64,000 nt of DNA, from assembly GCF_028769735.1 (NCBI RefSeq), contig NC_088194.1, forward strand, positions 3,418,319-3,482,318. The letters are read 5' to 3'. Positions within the stretch are counted from its first letter, which is position 1. Each line of letters opens with the position of its first letter. The stretch comes from Zonotrichia leucophrys gambelii. Taxonomy: Eukaryota > Chordata > Aves > Passeriformes > Passerellidae. The notes beneath the pieces are model-generated. The model was not told the DNA's origin. It saw only the letters and a program-made list of their open reading frames with translations, and did not search any database. This document shows positions 44,106 through 55,000 of this stretch, one piece after another. Position numbers and translations under genes: made by a program.

Positions 44106-46465
44106 CTGGGGAGAAACGGGGAGAAAATGGGGTTAAACCGGGGAAAAATGGGATTGGGGATGGGATTAACAGGAGGAACGGAGCAGGGGCTGCGCGGCTC
44201 AGAGCTGGGGAGAAAATGGGTTAAACTGGGGGAAAATGGGATTGGGGATGGGATTCAACAGGAGGAATGGAGCAGGGCTGTGCGGCTCAGAGCTGGGGAC
44301 AAACGGGGAGAAAATGGGGTTAAACCGGGGAAAAATGGGATCTGGGATGGGATTAACAGGAGGAACGGAGCAGGGGCTGCGCGGCTCAGAGCTGGGGACA
44401 AACGGGGAGAAAATGGGGTTAAACTGGGAAAAATGGGATCTGGGATGGGATTCAACAGGGGAACAAAACAGGGGCTGCGCGGCTCAGAGCTGGGGAGAAA
44501 CGGGGAGAAAATGGGGTTAAACTGGGGGAAATGGGATCTGGGATGGGATTAACAGGAGGAACAGAGCAGGGGCTGTGCGGCTCAGAGCTGGGGAGAAACA
44601 GGGAGAAAATGGGTTAAACTGGGGAAAATGGGATCTGGGGTGGGATTAACAGGAGGAACAGAGCAGGGGCTGTGCGGCTCAGAGCTGGGGAGAAACGGGT
44701 GAAAAGGGGAGAAAATGGGGTTAAACCGGGGGAAATGGATCTGGGTGGGATTAACAGGAGGAACGGAGCAGGGGCTGTGCGGCTCAGAGCTGGGGAGAAA
44801 CGGGGAGAAAATGGGGTTAAACCAGGGAAAAATGGGATTGGGGATGGGATTAACAGGAGGAATGGAGCAGGGGCTGCGCGGCTCAGAGCTGGGGAGAAAC
44901 GGGGAGAAAATGGGAGAAAATGGGAGAAAATGGGTTAAACCAGGGAAAAATGGGATCTGGGGTGGGATTCAACAGGGGGAACAAAACAGGGCTGCGCGCT
45001 CAGAGCTGGGGAAACGGGGAGAAAATGGGGTTAAACTGGGGAGAATGGGATCTGGGTGGATTAACAGAGGAATGGAGCAGGGCTGTGCAGCTCAGAGCTG
45101 GGGAGAAACGGAGAAAATGGGGTTAAACTGGGGGGAAATGGGATCTGGGTGGGATTCAACAGGGGAACGGAGCAGGGGCTGTGCGCTCAGAGCTGGGAAG
45201 AAACGGGAAAATGGGGTTAAACCGGGAAAACGGGATCTGGAGTGGATTCAACAGGGAATGGAGCAGGGGCTGCGCGGCTCAGAGCTGGGGAGAAACGGGG
45301 AGAAAATGGGGTTAAACCGGGGAAAAATGGATTGGGGATGGGATTACAGCAGGAATGGAGCAGGGCTGTGCGGCTCAGAGCTGGGGACAAACGGGAGAAA
45401 ATGGGGTTAAACCAGGGAAAATGGGATCTGGGATGGGATTAACAGGAGGAACGAGTAGGGGCTGCGCGGCTCAGAGCTGGGGAAACGGGGAGAAAATGGG
45501 AGAAAATGGGGTTAAACCGGGGAAAAATGGGATCTGGGATGGGATTAACAGGAGGAACGGAGCAGGGGCTGCGCGGCTCAGAGCTGGGGAGAAAATGGGG
45601 TTAAACTGGGGGGAAATGGGATCTGGGGTGGGATTCAACAGGAGGAACGGAGCAGGGGCTTGCGCGTGTCAGAGCTGGGGAGAAACGGGAGAAACGGGAG
45701 AAAATGGAGAAATGGGAGAAAATGGGGTTAAACCAGGGAAAAACGGGAAATGGATTGGGATGGATTAACAGGAGGAATGGAGCAGGGCTGTGCGGCTCAG
45801 AGCTGGGAGAAACGGGGGAAAAGGGGAGAAAATGGGGTTAAACCGGGGAAAAATGGATTGGGATGGGATTAACAGGAGGAACGGGTAGGGGCTGCGCGGC
45901 TCAGAGCTGGGAGAAACGGGGAGAAAATGGGGTTAAACTGGGGGAAATGGGATCTGGGTGGGATTAACAGGAGGAATGGAGCAGGGGCTGCGCGGCTCAG
46001 AGCTGGGGAGAAACGGGGAGAAAATGGGGTTAAACTGGGGGGAAATGGGATCTGGGGTGGGATTAACAGGAGGAACAGAGCAGGGGCTGCGCAGCTCAGA
46101 GCTGGGGAGAAACGGGAGAAAATGGGGTTAAACTGGGGGGAAATGGGATTGGGGTGGGATTTGAGGTGGGATTTGGAGTGGGATTCAAGAGGAGGAGCAG
46201 CGCAGGGGCTGCATGGCTCAGAGCTGGGAAAAACGGGGGGAATTGGGGTTAAATTGGGGAGAAACTGGGATTTGGGGTGGGATTCAAGAGAACAAGCAGT
46301 GGAGGGACTGCAGGACTCAATGAGGGGGGAAAAAAGGAAAAAATTTCGATTAAATTGGGAAAAAATGAGATTAAGGTTGGGAATCAAGAGGAGAAGGAGA
46401 GGAGGGCTCAAAATTGGAGGAAACTGGTAAAAAACAGGAAAAAATTGGATTAGGGATGGGATTCA
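44106..46465 (-). repeat. Acceptor-edge array before the first coding PI4KB exon
   Basis: About 21 copies of TCCCCAGCTCTGAGCCGCGC followed by AGCCCCTGCTCC, the acceptor and the 28-base 5' UTR part of exon 44105-43256. The ~97-base unit also holds GTTAATCCCATCCCAGATCCC and TTTCTCCCCGTTT. The exon part lies near 44190, 44277, 44377, 44476 and so on to 46207. Confidence 0.96.
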
Positions 46466-46469
46466 AGGG

Positions 46470-47990
46470 GAGAAACCCAGGATACACCTGAAGGGAAGAT
46501 GGACATTAATTCTTTCCCTGTCAATTTAAGGATTTTTCCCTGTTAATTTCAGATTTTTCCTTGCTAGTTTAAGGATTAGCTTTATCCCTTTATTTTTCCA
46601 CCTTCCAAAGAAAGGCGGGAAAAAGCCCTCAGGAATTTTCCCTAAATATTCCAAGTGAGTCAAACCAAGGTCACCTGCCAGATACCACTTCTCCTTTTTT
46701 TTTCCCTCTTCTTTTCCTCTTTTTTTTACCCACTTCTTCTCCAAGAAATCCCAGATGCCCAAATCCTGATCGAAGTCTGAGAGTTTGGCTCCGTTCCCCC
46801 ATTCCCGGCACTCCAAATCCCACATTCCTGACATTTTTGTGGCTGTTAGATCCCAAAAACCCCACGAGAGCCTGAAAAAATCCCTGACGCTCCCATTTCT
46901 CAATGAATCCCAAAAAAATGGGGGTGGAAATTCGGGATTCCACACTGCCCCACAGTTCCCATCCCTGTTTTTCCACAAATCCCAGATTCTCCTCCTCTAT
47001 CCCACTCCCAAATCCTGACATGGCTCCAACCCGAAAATTCCAGGGACCCCAACCCAAAAATTCCAGGGATCCCCTCCCTCCCCAACGCGCTCTGCTCATC
47101 CCAAAAAAGCACATCCAAAGCTTTTCTTTCTTCCCAGAATCGCCTCAGGATTCCAAAGCCCGGAGCAAGCCCACAGTCTTGGAACTCCCTCCTCCCGTGG
47201 ATCGCATTCCGTACACAAATCCCCAATTTTTGGGGTTTTCCAAGTTTTTGGTTTTTCCCAAAGGTTGGGAAATAAGCTGGGAAAGGGCAGAGGGCAAAAA
47301 AAGCAGGATAAAAAAAGCAGGAATCCACATCCCCACCTGGATCCCAAGGGCCGCTCCCGGGCTGATCCCAGCATGGACCCTGAACCGTGGCACCATAAAT
47401 TACCCAGGAAATCTGGAGCAGGGATCGCCCAGGGAACCAGGAACAGAAATCTAGCAGGAAATTCAGGAGCACAGCCCTGAAATCCCACTCAGAATTCCAA
47501 ATAATAAATCAGGGACTGTTATCAGCAGATCCACAGGATCCACACCAGGAACGACTCCAAAACCTCAAAAAACTCTTCCAGCACCGGGAAAATAAAAGCT
47601 GGAAAATCCCCTTTTCCACGCAGTTATTCCCTCCCGGATTCCAGGGAAGCGGAAGGAATAAAAAGGGAGGGATTAAACGCAATTATTTCTCATTATTCAA
47701 ACTTCCCACCAACTCCAGCCGAAGTTTTCCAGGGACAACATTCCCGAGGGGATGAGCGACCCCCGCCAATCCAAATTTTACGCAACCCATGGAATTTTAG
47801 AAGGAATTTTGGGCAATTCCAACGCTCCCAGCGGCCCCAGATGGCCCCGGGAGGGATGAGGGGGGAAAGGCTGGCCAATCTCCCTGAGGAAAAGCGGCTG
47901 GAAACGGCTCTGCAAGGGGAATTGCGCCACTTCCCCCGCGGGGAGCGGGGCCCCGGCAGCGATTCCCGGGAAAAGGGACGGGAAAAGGCT
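46470..47990. other. PI4KB intron 1, no exon recognised
   Basis: Non-repetitive, moderately AT-rich sequence with no recognisable coding exon, RNA gene or element on either strand. GC rises sharply from about 47850 into the promoter CpG island. Confidence 0.6.
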
Positions 47991-48003
47991 TCGGGAGAGG
48001 TAC

Positions 48004-48317
48004 CTGGAGCGATCCCATCCCGCGAGGCTCCGCTCGGCCGGCCCGGCCCTGCGGCCGGCGCGGGCGGCTCATCCCGGGCACCGGCGGCGGCTGCTGCGGG
48101 GAGAGAGAGGCGGAAAAACAGCCGGGATCAGCACCGAGCCGGGAAAAGGCCCAACCCGGCCCCGCTCCTGCGCCACGGAGCCGGCCGAGCAGCAGCAGCA
48201 GGAGGAGGAGGAGGCGGAGAGGAGGAGGCGAGGCCGGACGCGGCCGCGGAACCGCCGGGGGGACCGGGCTGAGGGGGCGGAGGAGGCCGCGGCGGGGCTG
48301 GCGGGGCCGGGCTCACC
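48004..48317 (-). promoter_or_regulatory. PI4KB: PI4KB 5' noncoding exons and CpG island
   Basis: A likely noncoding exon spans 48093-48004: CCCCGCAG acceptor, and donor CTCCAG|GTACCT. A likely first exon ends at 48317 (GCCGAG|GTGAGC). CpG-dense sequence runs 47850-48520, with GGGGGCGGGG GC boxes near 48517. The 48093-48004 exon contains an upstream ATG (see findings). Confidence 0.55.
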
Positions 48318-48539
48318 TCGGCGGAGCGGGGAGGAGCGGCGCGGCGGAGAGAGGCGCGGAGGGGCCCGAAGGGGCCGGTGGAGCGGCCGGAGCGGGGCCG
48401 GGAGCGGGGCCGGCCGGAGCGGAGCGGGGCCGGTGCAGCCTCGCCAGGCCCGGCCCGGCGCCGCCTCACGGGGCTGAGCGGCCACAGCGCCCCCTGGCGG
48501 GCCGGAGGCGCGGGAAGGGGGCGGGGTCTGCCGCCGGGG

Positions 48540-48745
48540 GCGTGGATTGGTATTTATATGAGCGTGTGGGCGTGGTTTAAGCACTAATATGGACTGTGGG
48601 GCGGCATCTGCGTAAGGAATAGGGGCGTGACTTACAGCCCCAGGGGGCGTGGTCGATACGTCGGATACGGAAGAGAGCGCGGTTTATGTACACATATGGT
48701 TAAGAGGCGTGGTCTCACGATGTTTGGGGGCGTGGTCTCGGTATG
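48540..48745. promoter_or_regulatory. GGGGCGTGG repeats between RFX5 and PI4KB
   Basis: Six degenerate ~35-base units with GGGCGTGG(T/A)TTA or GGCGTGGTCT cores (48567, 48623, 48645, 48678, 48705, 48729 approximately). GGGCGTGG matches a KLF/Sp-type box. They sit upstream of the PI4KB first exon. Confidence 0.5.
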
Positions 48746-48889
48746 GAACAAGCCCAAGGCGCCCCGCGGGTTCCGCGTTAACCAAAATCGGCGATTTCGG
48801 GGCAAAATCGCCTCGGATGTCGCTATCACCACCCGAGGGGCGGGGGTGGGACGGGTTGTCCCCCCACTTGTCAGTGTCCTCTTCCACTG

Positions 48890-49035
48890 CGCCGTGTCCC
48901 CTCCCCGCTCCCAGTGTCACCTTCCCACTGCGGCGTGTCCTCTTCCCACTCCCAATGTCCCCTCCCCAGTGCCAATGTCCCCTCCCCGCTCCCGGTGTCC
49001 CCTCCCAGTGCCAATGTCCCCTCCCGGTGCCCGGG
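48890..49035. repeat. CCCCTCCC(A/G)GTGCCAATGT repeats
   Basis: About 8 units of 15-20 bases just downstream of the RFX5 poly(A) signal. Confidence 0.8.
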
Positions 49036-49080
49036 CTCACAGACACACAGCCACACGGCAGTAACTGGTTTTTACTGGTT

Positions 49081-49086
49081 TTTATT
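49081..49086 (-). terminator. RFX5: RFX5 poly(A) signal overlapping the stop codon
   Basis: Minus strand CACCAATAAA: the stop TAA (49084-49082) lies inside AATAAA (49086-49081). This is the first signal after the coding end. The 3' UTR would be extremely short. Confidence 0.6.
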
Positions 49087-52000
49087 GGTGTGACGCAGGG
49101 GACCCCGTCCCTGTGCCCGCCCCCGTGTGTCCCTGCGTGTCCCCGAGGGGGGACCCGGCCGGGCTGTGACCGCGCTGTGCCAGGGCCGCCGGTGCCACCC
49201 TGGTGCCCGTCCTGCCATCCCTGATGACACTGACACGGACGGGAGGGACAGGCCTGTCTCCAGGGGTGGCACTGCCACTGCCAGGCCTGTCCCCAAGGGT
49301 GGCACTACCCCTGGACGGGCACTCCCGGACAGGGATGGTGGCACTGCCACTGACCGGTGTGTCCACTATGGGGGGAGTGCCAGTGACGTGCCTGCCGTCC
49401 CCAGGGGTGGCACTGCCCCTGGATGGGCACTCCCTGACAGGGATGGTGGCACTGCCACCCACTGACCCGGCCCCAAGAGGGAGGGTGGCACTGTCACGGG
49501 ATGGGCACTCCCTGATGGGGACAGTGGCACCGTCCCTGGATGGGCACTCTCTAATGGGGACGGTGGCACTGTCCCTGGACGGGCACTCTCTGACAGGGAT
49601 GGTGGCACTCTCCCTGGATGGCCAGTCCCCACCAGGGACGGTGGCACTGTCCCCAGACAGGCACTCCCTGACAGGGATGGTGGCACTGCCACAGGCCAGC
49701 GTGTCCCCGAGGGGGAGGATGGCACGGCCGGGCACCCTGGACTCCACGATGGTGGCGGTGACCCTGGGGATGGAGTCCCCAACGAGGACGGTGGCACTGA
49801 CGAACACGGGCGTGTCCACGATGGTGGCAGTGCCCCGGGACAGGCTGGCCCTGACGGGGACGGTGACACTGCCCAGGATCCTCCTGTCCACCACGGTGCC
49901 ACTCAGGGTCACCAGCGCGTCCACGATGGCGGCGGTGCCCCGCGACGGGCAGTCCCGGACGGGGAAGGTGGCACTGCCAGCGCCCGCGCTGTCCCCAGCG
50001 GTGCCCCAGGCCCAGAAGGGGCTGTCACCCACAGTGACGGTGGCACTGCCGGTGACGGGCGTGTCCACGATGGTGGCAGTGCCCCTGGATAGGCTGTCCC
50101 TGACGGGGACAGTGGCACTGCCAGGGACCGGCCTGTCCCCAGGAGTGTCACTGCCCCTGGAGAGACAGTCCCTGCCAGGAGGGGTGCCACTGTCACTGAC
50201 CGCCCTGTCCCCAGCAGTGCCACTGTCACTGACCACCCTGTCCCCAGTGGCGCCACTGTCAGTGAGCAGCCTGTCCCCAATGGTGCCACCACCACTGACC
50301 GGCCTGTCCCCACTGGTGCCACTGGTAGTGACCAGCCTGTCCCCAGCGGTGCCACTGTCACTGACCACCCTGTCCCCAGCGGTGCCACTGACAGTGACCA
50401 GCCTGTCCCCAACGGTGCCACCACCACTGACCGGCCTGTCCCCAACAGGGACAGTGGCACTGCCACTGGATGGGCTGTCCCTGTCCCTGATGGGGACAGT
50501 GGCACTGCCAGAGACTGGCACATCCCTGACCGTGCCACTGCCCCCAGCTGGGCTGTCCCTGGCAGGGACAGTGGCACTGCTCCTGCCCAGCCTGTCCCCA
50601 GGGTCAGGGGCCCTGGGTGACCTGTCCCTCATGGGCACGGTGGCACTGTCCCTGACCAGTCTGAGCCCGCTGCCACTGGCCCTGGGTGACCTGTCCCTGA
50701 TGGGGACACTGCCACTGCCCCGCCTGTCCCCAGCGGTGGCACTGCCCCTGCCCGGCCTGTCCCCGCTGCCATTGTCTCTGGGTGACCTGTCCCTGATGGG
50801 GACGGTGGCACTGCCCCTGCCTGGCCTGTCCCCACTGCCACTGTCTCTGGGTGACCTGTCCCTGACAGGGATGGTGGCACTGCTCCTCACTGACCTGTCC
50901 CCAATGGTGACACTGCCCCTGACTGACCTGTCCCCAGTGGTGGCACTGCTCCTCACTGACCTGTCCCCTGGGGTGGCACTGCCCCTGCCCAGCCTGTCCC
51001 CAGGGGTGGCACTGCTCCTCACTGACCTGTCCCCAACAGCAGTGGCCCTTGGTGAGCTGTCCCTGACAGCGATGGTGGCACTGCCAGACACTGGCTTGTC
51101 CCTGACAGGGACAGTGGCACTGCCCCTGGCTGTGCTGTCCCCAGTGGTGGCACTACCCCTGACCAGCCTGTCCCCAGGGGTGGCAGTGCCAGGGACTGGC
51201 CTGTCCGCAGGGGTGGCAGTGCCCCTGGCTGCGCTGTCCCTGACAGGGACAGTGGCACTGCTCCTGACTGACCTGTCCCTGGTGGTGCCACTGGCTCTAG
51301 CTGACCTGTCCTTGACAGGGCCAGTGGCACTGCCACTGTCTGAGCTGTCCCTGATGGGGACAGTGGCACTGCCCCTGATCAGCCTGTCACTGATGGGGCC
51401 ACTGCCCCTGCCTGGCCTGTCCTCGACAGGGACGGTGGCACTGCTCCTGCCTGGCCTGTCCCCACTGGTGGCACTGTCTCTGGGTGACCTGTCCCTGCCG
51501 GGGACACTGCCACTGCCACTGCCCCTACCTGGCCTGTCCCCACTGGTGGCACTGTCTCTGGGTGACCTGTCCCCAGTGGTGGCACTGCTCCTGCCTGGCC
51601 TGTCCCCACTGGTGGCACTGTCTCTGGGTGACCTGTCCCTGCTGGGGACACTGCCACTGCCCCTACCTGGCCTGTCCCCACTGGTGGCACTGCCAGGGAC
51701 TGGCCTGTCCCCAGTGGTGGCACTGTCCCTTGGTGACCTGTCCCTGCCGGGGACACTGCCACTGCCCCTACTTGGCCTGTCCCTGACAGGGACGGTGGCA
51801 CTGCTCCTGCCCAGCCTGTCCCCACTGCCACTATCTCTGGGTGACCTGTCCCTGATGGGGACGGTGGCACTGCCCCTACCTGGCCTGTCCCCACTGCCAC
51901 TGCCTCTGGGTGACCTGTCCCTGATGGGGACAGTGGCACTGCTCCTCCCTGGCCTGTCCCCAGCAGTGGCACTGCCCCTACTCAGCCTGTCCCCAGTGGT

Positions 52001-55000
52001 GGCACTGCTCCTGGAGCTGTCCCTGACAGGGACAGTGGCACTGGCAGTCACCGCTTTGTCCCCAGTGCCACTGCCCCTTGGTGAGCTGTCCCTCCTAGGG
52101 ACAGTGGCACTGCCACAGACTGGCTTGTCCCTGACAGGGATGGTGGCACTGCCACTGACTGACCTGTCCCCAGTGCTGGCACTGCTCCTCACTGGCCTGT
52201 CCCCAGGGGTAGCACTGCCCCTGGATGAGCTGTCCCTGACAGGGACAGTGGCACTGCCACCAGCTGGGCTGTCCCTGCTGGGAATGGTGGCACTCCTGGT
52301 GACCGGCCTGTCCCCAACACTGCCACTGGCTCTGGGTGAGCTGTCCCTGACAGGGACGGTGGCACTGCCAGTGACAAGCTTGTCCCTGACAGGGACAGTG
52401 GCACCACTGACCGGCCTGTCCCCAGTGGTGGCACTGCCCCTGGATGAGCTGTCCCTGACAGGGACGGTGGCACTCCTGGTGACCGGCCTGTCCCCTGTGG
52501 TGGCACCGGCCCTGGGTGAGCTGTCCCTGACAGGGATGGTGGCACTGCCCCGGGATGAGCTGTCCCCAGGGGTGGCACTGCCCCTGGCCCGATTGTCCTT
52601 GACTGGTGTGGTGCCACTGCCACCAGCTGGGCTGTCCCTGACAGGGACAGTGGCACTCCTGGTGACTGGCCTGTCCCCAGTGGTGGCACTGGCCCTGGGT
52701 GAGCTGTCCTTGACAGGAACAGTGGCACTGCCACCAGCTGTGGGGACAGTGGCACTTCTAGTAACCGGCCTGTCCCCACTGGCACTGGCCCTGGGTGAGC
52801 TGTCCCTCCTAGGGACAGTGGCACTGCCACGGACTGGCTTGTCCCTGACAGGGACAGTGTCACCACTGACTGGCCTGTCCCCACTGGTGGCACGGCCCCT
52901 GGATGGACTGGCCTTGAGAGGGACAGTGGCACTGCCACCAGCTGGGCTGTCCCTGCTGGGAATGGTGGCACTCCTGGTGACCGGCCTGTCCCCAGCAGCG
53001 CCACTGGCTCTGGGTGAGCTGTCCCTGACAGGGACGGTGGCACTGCTGGGGACAGGCCTGTCCTCCGTGGTGGCACTGCCAGTGACCGGCCTGTCCCCAG
53101 TGCTACCGGCCATGGGTGAGCTGTCCTTGACAGGGACAGTGGCACTGCCAGTGACCAGCCTGTCCTCTGTGGTGGCACTGCCAGTGACCGGCCTGTCCCC
53201 AGTGTCACTCACCCTGGCTGGGCTGTCCTCAGCAGGGCTGGTGGCACTGCCAGTGTCTGGCCTGTCCTCTGTGGTGGCACTGGCAGTGAGCAGACTGTCC
53301 CCAGTGTCACTAACCCTGGCTGGGCTGTCCTCTGTGGTGGCACTGGCAGTGAGCAGCCTGTCCCCAGTGTCACTGCCCTTGGGTGAGCTGTCCCTGACAG
53401 GGCTGGTGGCCCTGACAGTGACAGGCCTGTCCCCAGTGCCATCGACCCTGGCTGAGCTGTCCCTGACAGGGCTGGTGGCACTGACAGTGACCGGCCTGTC
53501 CCCAGTGTCACTGGACATGGCTGGGCTGTCCTTGACAGGGACAGTGGCACTGCCAGGGACTGGCTTGTCAATGACAGGGACAGTGGCACTGCCACCACCA
53601 GGAGAGCCACAACTGGGGGAGTTGGCACTGCCACTGAGCGGGCTGTCCCCAAGGGGGACAGTGGCACTGACTGAGCTGTCCCCAAGGGGCACGCTGGCTC
53701 TGCCACTGAGCGGGCTGTCCCCAAGGTGGGTGGTAGCACTTCCCCCAGCTGGGCTGTCACTAAGGGGGACGGTGGCACTGCCACCAGCAGCAGAGCCATC
53801 ACCAGGGATGCTGCCACTGACTGGGCTGTCCCCAAGGGGAGTGGTGGCACTGCCCCCAGCCAGGCTGTCCCCAAGGGGAGTGGTGGCACTGCCACTGACG
53901 GAGCTGTCCCCAGGGGGGACAGTGTCATTGCCACTGACCAGGATGTCACTAAGGGGAACACTGGCACTGCCATTGTCCCCAAGGGGGATAGTGGCACTGC
54001 CATTGACCGAGTTGTCCCCAAGGGGGATGGTGGCACTGACACTGACCAAGCTGTCCCCAGGGGGTACAGTGGCACTGCCATTGACTGAGCTGTCACAAAT
54101 GGGGACACTGGCACTGACACTGACTGAGCTGTCCCCAAGGGGAACAGTGTCAGTGCCATTGACCGGGCTGTCACTAAGGGGGACAGTGGCACTGCCATTG
54201 ACCAGGCTGTCACTAAGGGGGACACTGGCACTGACACTGACAGAGCTGTCCCCAAGGGGAACAGTGTCAGTGCCACTGACCGGGCTGTCACTAAGGGGGA
54301 CAGTGGCACTGCCATTGACCAGGCTGTCACTAAGGGGGACAGTGGCACTGACACTGACTGAGCTGTCCCCAAGGGGAACAGTGTCAGTGCCATTGACCGG
54401 GCTGTCACTAACGGGGACAGTGGCACTGCCATTGACCAGGCTGTCACTGAGTAGGACGCTGGCACTGACTGAGCTGTCACTAAGGGGGACAGTGGCACTG
54501 CCATTGACTGGGATGTCCCCAGGGGGGACAGTGGCATTGCCATTGACTGAGCTGTCACTAACAGGGACAGTGGCACTGCCCCCAGCCGGGCTGTCACTAA
54601 CAGGGACGGTGGCACTGCCCCCAGCCGGGCTGTCACTAAGGGGGACAGTGGCACTGCCATTGACTATGGTGTCACTAACAGGGACGGTGGCACTGCCCCC
54701 AGCCGGGCTGTCACTAACAGGGACAGTGGCACTGCCATTGACTATGGTGTCACTAACAGGGACAGTGGCACTGGCCCCAGCCAGGCTGTCACTAACAGGG
54801 ACAGTGGCACTGCCATTGACTGAGCTGTCACTAACAGGGACAGTGGCACTGCCATTGACCAGGCTGTCACTAAGGGTGGCAGTGGCACTGCCATTGTCCC
54901 CAAGGGGGACGGTGGCACTGCCACTGCCCGGGCTGTCCCCACCAGTGACCGTGTCACTGTCCACCTCCATGCTGTCCCCGGCATCCTCAGCAGCACCGCC

